A stretch of 64,000 nucleotides of DNA from JAKPAM01 sp047601745 (GTDB taxonomy: Bacteria > Pseudomonadota > Gammaproteobacteria > Burkholderiales > Burkholderiaceae_E), in the NCBI GenBank assembly GCA_047601745.1, contig JASGIS010000001.1, positions 62,001-126,000 of the forward strand. Direction: 5' to 3'. The notes under the pieces were generated by a model. It worked only from the letters and a program-made list of their open reading frames with translations, had not been told where the DNA came from and did not search any database. Shown piece by piece: positions 8,600-19,568 of the stretch (within the stretch, counting starts at the first letter, position 1; every line of letters starts with the position of its first letter). The translations under genes were made by a program, and so were the position numbers.

Positions 8600-9292
8600 T
8601 CAACGGCGCTTGAGCGCCTCGACCTCCTGCTCGAGCCGCTCGACCCGTTCGAGCAGTTCGACAAGCAACGCGGCGTCGGCATCGGACAGCGATCCGGCGG
8701 CTTGCGCGTGACCGCCGTCCCGCGCCCCTCCCTCTCGCATGCCGCCGTCCCCCTGCCCGCCCGCGCCAACCGCCGCCTCGGCCGGCTCGCCGCACAGCCG
8801 GTGCATCCAGCGGTTCTCGCGCGCACCGGGCTGGCGCGCCAGTTCGACGACCATCGGCCCTTCCTCGCGGCCGGCCAGTTCGGCCAGGAACGCCTCGACG
8901 CTGGAGATGTCGACGAAGCGGTGCAGCCGGTCGCAGTGCAGCCGCAGTTCGCCGGCCGTCTGCGGGCCGCGCAGGCACAGCATCGCCAGCAGCGCGACCG
9001 ACTGCGACGGCAGCCCGAGCACGCGGCCGACGTTCTGCGCGTAACGCATCGTGCGGCCGCCGCTCGATTCGATGACCAGCGACACGCGGCGCAGTTCGTC
9101 GACCGCTTCGCGCACCTCGCTTTCGGTCGCGTTCATCACCGGATCGCGGCTGCTCTTCTGGTTGCAGCCGGCCGTCAGCGCGTTCAGCGTCAGCGGATAC
9201 GTGTCGGGAACGGTCTTTTCCTTCTCGACGAGAACGCCCAGCACGCGCGCCTGCAGCGGCGTCAGCTCGGGAATCGGGTGCGCAGTCATCAT
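8600..9292 (-). CDS. yceH: YceH family protein (DUF480)
   Basis: A 230-residue protein with the tandem winged-helix pattern of the YceH/DUF480 family: 'LTPLQARVLGVLVEKEKTVPD' at the start, 'YPLTLNALTAGCNQKSSRDPV', and a second wing domain around 'SVALLAMLCLRGPQTAGELR'. The family is widespread in proteobacteria and its role is not established. The C-terminus ends in a short predicted coiled coil ('LLERVERLEQEVEALKRR'). I chose the first of two adjacent ATGs (9290-9292), because upstream codons encode Arg-rich sequence with no resemblance to the family. It diverges from the riboswitch-controlled gcv operon. Confidence 0.85.
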   Translation of the reverse strand: MMTAHPIPELTPLQARVLGVLVEKEKTVPDTYPLTLNALTAGCNQKSSRDPVMNATESEVREAVDELRRVSLVIESSGGRTMRYAQNVGRVLGLPSQSVALLAMLCLRGPQTAGELRLHCDRLHRFVDISSVEAFLAELAGREEGPMVVELARQPGARENRWMHRLCGEPAEAAVGAGGQGDGGMREGGARDGGHAQAAGSLSDADAALLVELLERVERLEQEVEALKRR

Positions 9293-9444
9293 CGGCTCGG
9301 TTCGTGGACGTCGGGATCGACGGGCGCGACAGCATACCCGCAGCGCATCGGCCGCCGTCAACCGCGGCGCCGGGCGTGCGCGCCCCATGCCTGATTGTTG
9401 ACAGCCGCGTAGCGCTTTGGCACTGTAGCCGCTTGCCTATCGAC

Positions 9445-9655
9445 TGCGGTGGGAGAGACCGCCGTCGCGCCAGCGAGGGCGGCGCCGAAGGTGTATCGCC
9501 CCGAAAACTCTCAGGCAAAAGAACTTCCGCAGATCAGGCACTCTGGAGAGTAGGCCGAGCACGCCGCGCGCGTGTGATCGCCTCGCCGAAGGAACAAGCC
9601 CGGCGCCTCACGGCCCGTCCGGGTGAATCTCTCAGGCAAAAGGACAGAGGGGGCT
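9445..9655 (+). promoter_or_regulatory. Tandem glycine riboswitch upstream of gcvHPT
   Basis: Two glycine aptamers lie in series. The first begins with ggGAGAGACC near 9451 and has the conserved GCCGAAGG (about 9484-9491) and CTCTCAGGCAAAAGAAC. The second begins with CTGGAGAGTAG near 9543, with GCCGAAGGAACAAGC and CTCTCAGGCAAAAGGACAGAGG ending near 9650. The short linker is typical of cooperative double aptamers. It ends about 30 nt before the gcvH start. In this family glycine binding generally switches gcv expression on. I see no clear intrinsic terminator after the second aptamer, so control could be at translation of gcvH. Confidence 0.93.
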
Positions 9656-9686
9656 CCAAACCACGTCGATCCGACAGGAGCCCGCT

Positions 9687-10076
9687 TTGTCCACCCCGAA
9701 TCCCTCCGATCTGAAGTACACGTCGTCGCACGAATGGCTGCGCGTCGAATCCGATGGCACGGCCACGATCGGCATCACCGCGCACGCGCAGGAAGCGCTG
9801 GGCGAACTCGTGTACGTCGAGCTGCCGGACGTCGGCCGCGAGCTGGCCGCCAGCGAAGCCTGCGTCGTCGTCGAATCGACGAAGGCCGCCTCGGACGTCT
9901 ACGCACCGGTCGCCGGCACCGTCACCGCCGTCAACACCGCGCTGGCCGATGCGCCGCAGACGGTCAACGATTCGCCGTACGACGCGGGCTGGCTGTTCAA
10001 GCTCACGCTGGCCGATCCGTCTCAGGTCGACGGCCTGCTGTCGGCCGCCGACTACGCCGCGCACGAACAGTCCTGA
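9687..10076 (+). CDS. gcvH: Glycine cleavage system H protein
   Basis: H protein of 129 residues, the lipoyl carrier that shuttles the aminomethyl group among P, T and L proteins. The fold signature 'KYTSSHEWLRV' is near the N-terminus, and the lipoylation motif ESTKAASD places the modified lysine at Lys66. The start is TTG at 9687, with AGGAG 6 nt upstream; no ATG fits. The rare start codon sits just downstream of the glycine riboswitch, so weak initiation may sharpen control. It is first in the gcvH-gcvP-gcvT operon, with 7 bp to gcvP. Confidence 0.95.
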   Translation: MSTPNPSDLKYTSSHEWLRVESDGTATIGITAHAQEALGELVYVELPDVGRELAASEACVVVESTKAASDVYAPVAGTVTAVNTALADAPQTVNDSPYDAGWLFKLTLADPSQVDGLLSAADYAAHEQS

Positions 10077-10083
10077 GGTCGCG

Positions 10084-13121
<3,038 letters not shown>

Positions 13122-13125
<4 letters not shown>

Positions 13126-14300
13126 GCGGCACGCCCACCCCCTCCCCCGTACTGACGCTGCCGCTGGCGGCGCTGCACCGCGAACTGGGCGCGAAGATGG
13201 GCCCGTTCGCCGGCTACGACATGCCGATCCAGTATCCGGCCGGCCTGAAGAACGAGCACCTGTTCACGCGGCAGTCGGCCGGGCTGTTCGACGTCTCGCA
13301 CATGGGCCAGTTGACGGTGAGCTGCGCGGCCGGACGCGCGACGCTGTGCCGCGAACTCGAGGCGGCGCTGCCGATCGACTTCGACGGCTGGCCGACCGGC
13401 CTGCAGAAGTACTCGTACCTGCTGAACGAGCGCGGCGGCATCGAGGACGACCTGATGCTGATCGACCTCGGCGACACCGTGCGCATCATCGTCAACGCCG
13501 GCAATCGCGAGCACGACCTGGCGCTGCTGCGGGCCGCGTGCCCGTCGCTGCGCTTCGACTGGGTCGACGCCGCGCTGCTGGCGTTGCAGGGCCCGCAGGC
13601 CGAGGCCGTGCTGGCGGCGCTGGATCCGGCGGCCGCGGCCATGCATTTCATGCAGTCGGCGACGCTGTCGCTGCTCGGCGTGCCGTGCCTGGCGACGCGA
13701 TCCGGCTACACCGGCGAGGACGGCTACGAGATCTCGGTGCCGACGGCCGACGCCGAGCGCGTCGCGCGCGCGCTGCTGGCCGCCGGCGACGGCAAGATCG
13801 TCGCGCCGGTCGGGCTCGGCGCGCGCGACACGCTGCGGCTCGAAGCGGGCCTGCCGCTGCACGGCAACGACATCGACCCGGCGCATACGCCGGTCGAGGC
13901 GGGGCTCGCGTTCGCGATCCCGAAATCGCGCCGCGCCGGCGGCGCCAAGACCGGCGGATTTCCGGGCGCGGCGACCGTGCTCGCGCAACTGGCCGACGGC
14001 GCGCCGCGCAAGTTGGTCGGACTGGTGTCGGATTCGCCGGTGCCGATCCGCGCGCACACGTCGCTGATCGACGCCGACGAACGCGTCGTCGGCGAGGTCA
14101 CCAGCGGCACCGTGTCGCCGTCGCTGGGCAAGCCGGTGATGCTCGCCTATGTCGAGCGCAACGCGCTGCCGGCGACCGGAGCCGGTGCCGGTGCCGGTGC
14201 CGACGCGACGCGGCCGGCGCCGCGCGCGGTGGTTCGCGACAAGCGGCTGGCGCTGCGCTGGCAGACGCTGCCGTTCGTGCCGAAGCGCTACAAGCGGTGA
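13122..14300 (+). CDS. gcvT: Glycine cleavage system aminomethyltransferase, T protein
   Basis: A 392-residue T protein that releases ammonia from the aminomethyl-H intermediate and makes 5,10-methylenetetrahydrofolate. Family features in order are 'MGPFAGYDMPIQYP', 'GLFDVSHMGQL', 'YSYLLNERGGIEDDLM', 'SGYTGEDGYEI' and 'GLGARDTLRLEAGLPLHGND'; then the C-terminal barrel with 'EVTSGTVSPSLGKPVMLAYV'. A Gly/Ala-rich insertion ('ATGAGAGAGADAT') lies near the C-terminus, before the final strands. It is translationally coupled to gcvP through a 4-bp overlap. The order H-P-T differs from the common T-H-P. Confidence 0.95.
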
Positions 14301-14308
14301 CCGCCGGG

Positions 14309-14332
14309 CGAATCGGGTTCGACGCCGATTCG
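14309..14332. terminator. Hairpin between convergent gcvT and iclR-type gene
   Basis: Perfect 8-bp arms (cgaatcgg/ccgattcg) enclose an 8-nt loop in the 52 bp between the convergent genes. It could serve as a bidirectional terminator, but no T-tract follows on either strand. Confidence 0.4.
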
Positions 14333-14352
14333 CGGCAGCAGCGTCGGTTGGT

Positions 14353-15177
14353 TCACGCGGTCTCCCGCGTGAAGGCCTCGACCAGGCTCCGGCCGAGCGC
14401 GAGCAGCTCATCGGCATAGACGTCCTGCCGGTGCGCGGAATCGGCCGGGTAGCTCAGGTTCAGCGCATGCACGCGCAGGCCGGACAACCTCAGCGGCATC
14501 GCCATCGAGACCAGTTCGCCCTTGCGGTACTTGGCCTCGCACCAGCCGACCCGCTCGACCTGCTCGGTCGACGCGCGGATCTGCCGTTCGAGCGACGGCC
14601 AGTCGTCGCCGTAGCGCCGCGACAGCCGGCGCAGGCACGCCTCGCGATCGCGCTCGTCCTGCGCGGCCAGCCAGGCCCGGCCCAGCGCCGTCTCGGCGAC
14701 CGGGATCCGCGTGCCCGGCAGCGCCCGGCGGAACAGGCCCAGCCGGTTGCGCCGGATCGAGTCCAGGTAGACCATGTCGCCCCAATCCTCGACCGCCAGA
14801 CCGACGTTCGTCGACAGCTTGTCGGCCACGCCGCGCATCGCCGGCAGCGCCAGCTTCAGGATCCGCGAACCGCTGCGCACGCTGCTGCCCAGCGTCCATA
14901 ACGGCGGCCCCAGCCGGTAAGTGCCCGACGCGATGTGGTACTCGAGGAATCCGGCGTCGACCAGCGTGCGCGTCAGGCGGCTGACGGTCGAGCGCGGCAG
15001 GCCCGAGAACTCGGCCAGCTCGGCGTTGGACAGCGCGGTGATGCCGCCGCGGAATGCCCGCAGCAGCAACAGGCCGCGCGACAGGCTGCGGCTGCCCGGC
15101 GTATCGCGCACGAAGCTGCCGCTCTCGCGCGTGCGCCGCCTCGACGATTTGTCCTCGCGCAGTGCCGGCCCGTCCAT
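14353..15177 (-). CDS. IclR family transcriptional regulator
   Basis: A 274-residue regulator. Residues about 30-95 form the N-terminal winged helix ('SLSRGLLLLRAFRGG', 'LSNAELAEFSGLPRSTVSRLTRTLVDAGFLEY'). Residues about 100-270 are the effector-binding domain, with the family hallmark 'IPVAETALGRAWLAA' and a Cys/Arg-rich region around 'CLRRLSRRYG'. Its ATG overlaps the stop of the upstream dienelactone-hydrolase-like gene (TGATG at 15175-15179), so both are in one operon behind a Bug binding-protein gene. It probably responds to an aromatic or carboxylic acid handled by these neighbours; the ligand is unknown. Confidence 0.88.
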   Translation of the reverse strand: MDGPALREDKSSRRRTRESGSFVRDTPGSRSLSRGLLLLRAFRGGITALSNAELAEFSGLPRSTVSRLTRTLVDAGFLEYHIASGTYRLGPPLWTLGSSVRSGSRILKLALPAMRGVADKLSTNVGLAVEDWGDMVYLDSIRRNRLGLFRRALPGTRIPVAETALGRAWLAAQDERDREACLRRLSRRYGDDWPSLERQIRASTEQVERVGWCEAKYRKGELVSMAMPLRLSGLRVHALNLSYPADSAHRQDVYADELLALGRSLVEAFTRETA

Positions 15178-15926
15178 CAATGCGGGAGTCTTCGCCCGAA
15201 CAGCTCGAACAGCCGCTCCCAGTGCCGCTCGGCCGATGCCTTGTGGTAGACGCGCCGGTTCGGAAACGCGAAGCCGTGCTCGGCCTCGGGAAAGAACTCG
15301 ATGCGGCCGTCGAACGCCTTGGCATCGATCTTCGACTGGATCAGGTCGAGCGCTTCCTTCGTGACGTAGTGATCGTGCTCGGCGCACAGGAACAGCATCT
15401 CGCCGCGGATGCGCTCGGCCAGCAGGTGCGCCGAATCGGGCAGGTCGGTGACCAGGCGCGCGCCGTAGACCGAAGCCGAGGCCGCGATCCGGTCCGGAAA
15501 CGCGCCCGCGCAGCGGAACACGAAGCGCCCGCTCAGGCAGTAGCCGACGATGCCGACACGGTCCGAGCGCGACGCCGCGTCGCCGGCCAGGAACGCGAGC
15601 ATCGCCTCGGTGTCCTGTTCGATCATCGTGTTCGACAGCGAGCGGTTGAGCGCCCACATCTGCTCGTTCTTGTCGGCATAAGCGGGGTCGCGCAGCCGGT
15701 CGGCGTCGATGTCGACACTGCGCGCGAGCCGGTAATACAGGTTGGGCATCAGCACGTAGTACCCGACGGTGGCGATCCGCCGGGCCATGTCGCACAGCTC
15801 CTCGCGGATCCCGACCGAATCCATGTAGAGGATCACCGTCGGATGCGGACCCGGGCGATCGGGGTGGAAGATCCAGCTGTTCATCTGACCGTCGCGGGTC
15901 GCGATGTCGACGATGCGTTCCTGCAT
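15177..15926 (-). CDS. Dienelactone hydrolase family protein
   Basis: A 249-residue alpha/beta-hydrolase of the dienelactone hydrolase type. Its nucleophile elbow is GYCLSG, so the nucleophile is a cysteine (Cys130) as in true dienelactone hydrolases, with Asp185 (AEHDHYV) and His217 (AEHGFAF) completing the triad. Family members hydrolyse enol-lactones in chlorocatechol and hydroxybenzoate pathways, but many paralogues act on other esters. It lies between a Bug solute-binding gene and an IclR regulator on the same strand. The 120 bp separating it from the Bug gene's start region show no clear terminator. Confidence 0.86.
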   Translation of the reverse strand: MQERIVDIATRDGQMNSWIFHPDRPGPHPTVILYMDSVGIREELCDMARRIATVGYYVLMPNLYYRLARSVDIDADRLRDPAYADKNEQMWALNRSLSNTMIEQDTEAMLAFLAGDAASRSDRVGIVGYCLSGRFVFRCAGAFPDRIAASASVYGARLVTDLPDSAHLLAERIRGEMLFLCAEHDHYVTKEALDLIQSKIDAKAFDGRIEFFPEAEHGFAFPNRRVYHKASAERHWERLFELFGRRLPH

Positions 15927-16047
15927 GATGTCTCCTTCGTCTTTCGTCTGCTTGCTGATGAGGGCGCGCCGTGATCGGGGCCTGCCGCGATGATCGCATC
16001 GGCGGCCGGCGCCTCCGTCGGCTGTCGTCAGGGGAACCGCGGCGCCC

Positions 16048-17043
16048 TCAATCGAGCGTGATGCCGAGCGAGCGCGTCATGTCGATCGATACCGGCGCGT
16101 CCTCGCGCGCCCGGCTCGTCGTCTCGGCGAACGACAGCGGCTTGGCGCTGATGCCGAACTGGTCGCGGAACTGCAGGCCGCGCGGCGTGTCGGCGAACTC
16201 GGTCGCCAGGTCGGCCAGGCGGGCGAGGATCGGCGGCGGCGTGCCGGCCGGCGCGACCAGCGAGGTCCACGACTCGAGCGCGAGGAAGCGGTCCGTCATC
16301 CCTTGCTCGACCAGCGTCGGCACGTCGGGCAGCTTCGGCGACCGGGACGACGTGGTCACGGCGATCGGCCGCACGCCCTTGTCCTGCACGGCGGCGAAGG
16401 TCGCGTAGGTGCCGAGCCCCGCCTGGACCTGGTTGGCCGCGGCGTCGAGCCACATCGGCGCCTCGCCGCGATAGTGGACGGCGGTGATCGACAGGCCGTA
16501 CGCGCGGTTGATCGCCTCGATGACCATGTGCGCGCCGCTGCCGGGCGCGAACGTGCCGATCGAGGTCTTGTGCGCCCGGGCATGGGCGACGAGGCCGGCC
16601 AGGTCGCGGATCGGCAGATCCGGCGCCGCGCCCAGGATCAGCGGGCCAGCCGGCAGCAGGGTCATCGGCGTCAGGTCGGCGTCCGGGTCGAACGGGATCT
16701 TCTTGAACAGCACCCGGCTCTGCCAGTACGAGCTGGTCGGCGCCAGTGCGAACGTGTAGCCGTCGGGCGCGGACTTGGCGAGCATCTCCAGCGCGATCAG
16801 CGCCGCGGCGCCCGGACGATTCTCGACGACCACCGGCTGGCCGAGCCGGCTCGACCAGTGCTGGCCGATGCTGCGCGCATAAATGTCGGCGGTACCACCC
16901 GGCGCGAAGCCGACGATGATCCGGATCGGACGGTTCGGCCATGCCTGCGCGCGCGCCGCGGACGGCAGGCCCACCGCCATCGCGGCCGATAGTCTGAGGG
17001 CATGGCCGATGTTTCGCCGGCGCGAGGGGTTCGCCAGGACCAT
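16048..17043 (-). CDS. Tripartite tricarboxylate transporter substrate-binding protein (Bug family)
   Basis: A 331-residue periplasmic binding protein. The N-terminus has a basic stretch, then a hydrophobic segment ending AARAQAWP, a likely Sec or Tat signal (an RRR lies near the start). Bug signatures follow: 'WPNRPIRIIVGFAPGGTADIYAR', 'GQPVVVENRPGAAALIA', 'APDGYTFAL' and 'PDVPTLVEQG'. Bug proteins bind carboxylates such as citrate, glutamate or aromatic acids. No membrane partners (TctA/TctB) are in the window, as usual for orphan Bug genes. Its neighbours suggest uptake of, or sensing for, an acid degraded through the linked hydrolase. Confidence 0.9.
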   Translation of the reverse strand: MVLANPSRRRNIGHALRLSAAMAVGLPSAARAQAWPNRPIRIIVGFAPGGTADIYARSIGQHWSSRLGQPVVVENRPGAAALIALEMLAKSAPDGYTFALAPTSSYWQSRVLFKKIPFDPDADLTPMTLLPAGPLILGAAPDLPIRDLAGLVAHARAHKTSIGTFAPGSGAHMVIEAINRAYGLSITAVHYRGEAPMWLDAAANQVQAGLGTYATFAAVQDKGVRPIAVTTSSRSPKLPDVPTLVEQGMTDRFLALESWTSLVAPAGTPPPILARLADLATEFADTPRGLQFRDQFGISAKPLSFAETTSRAREDAPVSIDMTRSLGITLD

Positions 17044-17186
17044 GGGGGGTCTCCTTGTTCGATGCGGGTCCCGGAGCGGCGCCGTTGCGATCGGACGCGG
17101 CTCCCGGATGGATCGATTCTGTCCGGAACGCCGCGGCCGGAGCCAGATGCGATTTCCGGCAGGCGGAATTCGATCGAAGCGCCTGG

Positions 17187-17207
17187 CCTCGCCCTCGAAG
17201 GACGAGG
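17187..17207. repeat. Imperfect hairpin similar to 8560-8577
   Basis: An inverted repeat (cctcgccct/aggacgagg, one mismatch) lies in the 263-bp gap 17044-17306 between the divergent Bug and ppk2 genes. Together with the following 'ctcgcgct' it resembles the hairpin near 8560, suggesting a dispersed palindromic repeat. No other feature was found in the gap. Confidence 0.35.
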
Positions 17208-17306
17208 CTCGCGCTTCGGCCCGTCGTCACACCCCTGTCACACGAATCGCGCAAGGTACTCGATGGGCCAGCGTCGGCCTGACCTCTTTGCCAGCGATTC
17301 CCCACC

Positions 17307-18239
17307 ATGTACAAGGACACCTCCCCCGACGATCTGGTCCGCCGCCTGCGCGAAGACCTGATCGACAGTTACGACGAGGAACTCGAGCTCGAGTTCGAAG
17401 ACCTGGACAGCACGGCCGGCCAGCGCCTGCCGGACGGATCGGTCGACGATGGCGCCAGTGCCCGTCGCGACCATCGCCGCGCGTATTTCCGCGAGCTGGT
17501 CCGGCTGCAGGGCGAACTGATCAAGCTGCAGGACTGGGTCGTCACCACGCGCCAGAAGGTGGTGATCCTGTTCGAGGGTCGCGACGCGGCCGGCAAGGGC
17601 GGCGCGATCAAGCGGATCACGCAGCGGCTGAACCCGCGCGTCTGCCGGGTCGCCGCGCTGCCGGCGCCGAACGATCGCGAACGCACGCAGTGGTACTTCC
17701 AGCGCTACGTATCGCACCTGCCGGCCGGCGGCGAGATCGTGCTGTTCGACCGGAGCTGGTACAACCGCGCCGGCGTCGAGCGCGTGATGGGCTTCTGCAA
17801 CGACGACGAGTACGAGGAGTTCTTCCGCAGCGTTCCCGAGTTCGAGCGGATGCTGGTGCGCTCGGGCATCCGGCTGATCAAGTACTGGTTCTCGATCACC
17901 GACGACGAGCAGCACTCGCGCTTCCTGAGCCGCATCCACGATCCGCTCAAGCAGTGGAAGCTCAGCCCGATGGACCTGGAGTCGCGGCGCCGCTGGGAGG
18001 AGTACACGAAGGCCAAGGAAGCGATGCTCACGCGCACGCACATCACCGAGGCGCCGTGGTGGGTCGTGCAGGCCGACGACAAGAAGCGCGCGCGGCTGAA
18101 CTGCATCGCACACCTGCTCAGGCAGATGCCTTACCGCGAGATCGAGCACGAACCGATCATGCTGCCCGAGCGCGTACGGCACCCCGAGTACTTCCGGCAA
18201 CCGGTGCCGGACTCGATGTTCGTTCCGGAGATCTACTAA
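17307..18239 (+). CDS. ppk2: Polyphosphate kinase 2
   Basis: A 310-residue class I PPK2 that moves phosphate between polyphosphate and nucleoside diphosphates. The P-loop GRDAAGKGG lies at 91-99, and the Walker B/lid block DRSWYNRAGVERVMG starts at 148. Further blocks typical of the family are 'TQWYFQRYV', 'IKYWFSITDDEQHSRF', 'RRWEEYTKAKEAML' and 'EAPWWVVQADDKKRARLN'. An acidic N-terminal stretch (about 19-50) precedes the core. Its end is 2 bp from the end of the convergent DUF72 gene. No obvious Shine-Dalgarno precedes the ATG. Nucleotide preference cannot be read from the sequence. Confidence 0.93.
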   Translation: MYKDTSPDDLVRRLREDLIDSYDEELELEFEDLDSTAGQRLPDGSVDDGASARRDHRRAYFRELVRLQGELIKLQDWVVTTRQKVVILFEGRDAAGKGGAIKRITQRLNPRVCRVAALPAPNDRERTQWYFQRYVSHLPAGGEIVLFDRSWYNRAGVERVMGFCNDDEYEEFFRSVPEFERMLVRSGIRLIKYWFSITDDEQHSRFLSRIHDPLKQWKLSPMDLESRRRWEEYTKAKEAMLTRTHITEAPWWVVQADDKKRARLNCIAHLLRQMPYREIEHEPIMLPERVRHPEYFRQPVPDSMFVPEIY

Positions 18240-18241
18240 GA

Positions 18242-19300
18242 CTAAGCGCCCTCCGGCGTCTCCGGCGCGGCGCCCGCTGCCGGCCGGCGCAGATCGCAGA
18301 CCGCCTGCGCCAGCGCGACGACCGACAACGGCGACGAGCCCTCGGCCTTGTTGCTGAGCGTGACGTAGGCCGGATGCCCGGCACCGACCGTGCCGGCGAT
18401 CACCCGCGCCAGCGTCGCGCGCGTCTGCGGATCGGGATCGACGAGGCGATCGAATGGCTCGTACTGGCGGCGCGCGTCCTCGTAGCCGAACGCGCCGTGA
18501 ACCGGATTCAGGTTCCAGCGGCAGACGAACGGTCCGGGCCAGAGGGCCCGCAACAACGGCAGTTGATCGGCGATGACCGGCATCTTCGCGTGCAGCGCCA
18601 TGCAATAGGTCGCGCCGGTGTCGCGCAGCGCCGCGACCAGGTCCGACGTCAGCCACTGCGGATCGCGGACTTCGACGGCCACAACGGCGTCGGACGACGG
18701 CGCGATGCCCCGGAGCAGGCCATGCAGCCGCTCGATCAGCGCCGGTATCCGCCCGAGCCACGAACGCGGCAACGGGCTGATCTGGAACACGACCACGCCG
18801 AGCCGTCGGCCCAGGCCCTGGGCGGCCGGTACGATGGCCTCGCGCAAGGCCGCGTCCGCGTCGAGGAAATCCGGATTCGGCCGCAGGCCGCGCCCCGCGC
18901 CGTCGCGCCTCATCGGATCGGTCACCAGATTCGGCGCCTTGACGACGAAGCGGAAATCCTCCGGAACCTGCGACGCGTATTCGGCGAACTGGTCCGGCGT
19001 CAGCGGGCGGTAGAAACTGCGATCGAGACCGACGGTCCGAAACAGCGGATGCTGCGCATACGCACGCAGCCCCTGCCTCGCCAGCGCCGTCTCGGTGTAC
19101 TCGCGGTCCCAGACGAGCCCCTTCCAGCCGGGATAGGTCCAGGACGAGGTGCCGAGACGCAGTTCGGCCGGCAGCGCCGCCGCCAGCGCGCGCAAGGCCG
19201 GATCGGCCGGCGCCGCAGCGACCGGGCCGTCCGACGCCTGGCGCTTCGAGGCCGGCTCCGGACGCGGCTCGTCCGGCTCGGGAAACAGCGCGGTCTGCAT
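18242..19300 (-). CDS. DUF72 domain-containing protein
   Basis: A 352-residue TIM-barrel-like protein of the DUF72 (YecE) family, whose function is unknown. Signatures are 'LRLGTSSWTYPGWKG', 'YTETALARQGLRAYAQHPLFRTVGLDRSFYR', 'FRFVVKAPNLVT', 'VFQISPLP', 'VAVEVRDPQW' and 'YVTLSNKAEG'. I placed the start at the ATG encoding MQTALFPEP, a common opening of this family. An upstream extension would read through unrelated repeat sequence (19363-19396). Confidence 0.87.
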   Translation of the reverse strand: MQTALFPEPDEPRPEPASKRQASDGPVAAAPADPALRALAAALPAELRLGTSSWTYPGWKGLVWDREYTETALARQGLRAYAQHPLFRTVGLDRSFYRPLTPDQFAEYASQVPEDFRFVVKAPNLVTDPMRRDGAGRGLRPNPDFLDADAALREAIVPAAQGLGRRLGVVVFQISPLPRSWLGRIPALIERLHGLLRGIAPSSDAVVAVEVRDPQWLTSDLVAALRDTGATYCMALHAKMPVIADQLPLLRALWPGPFVCRWNLNPVHGAFGYEDARRQYEPFDRLVDPDPQTRATLARVIAGTVGAGHPAYVTLSNKAEGSSPLSVVALAQAVCDLRRPAAGAAPETPEGA

Positions 19301-19362
19301 GGGGCGGAGCTGCGACGAAGGAACACCGAAGATCGATTGTGCCAGACCGGGGCGAGAGCCGA

Positions 19363-19396
19363 ATACGGCATGGAGCTGGGGAACGCATGGCGGCGC
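19363..19396. repeat. 34-bp sequence identical to 22526-22559
   Basis: These 34 bp in the 268-bp gap before the lipoprotein gene are identical to a stretch inside the decayed DUF4143 gene at 22526-22559. No flanking similarity was noticed. The rest of the gap (19301-19568) holds only the lipoprotein ribosome-binding site (AGGGGG, 7 nt before the ATG). Confidence 0.7.
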
Positions 19397-19568
19397 GCAT
19401 GGGCGACCGTTTTCGGTACCCGGCCTGACCTTCTTCGCCAGCGACAAAGAATTGACAGCAAAAGAGTCTATTCGCACGGTACCCTACCGGGGGCGCGACG
19501 CTTTGGCGCCCCCGGCCGCCACAGACAAGGCGGTCAGCACTCCATAAACAACAACAGGGGGACAATCA

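Noticed and set aside
16048..17043. Complete tripartite tricarboxylate transporter
   Set aside because: No TctA or TctB membrane genes are adjacent to either Bug gene, so only binding proteins are called.
19452..19485. Promoter TTGACA upstream of the lipoprotein gene
   Set aside because: The perfect -35 hexamer at 19452 has no acceptable -10 at 16-18 bp spacing.
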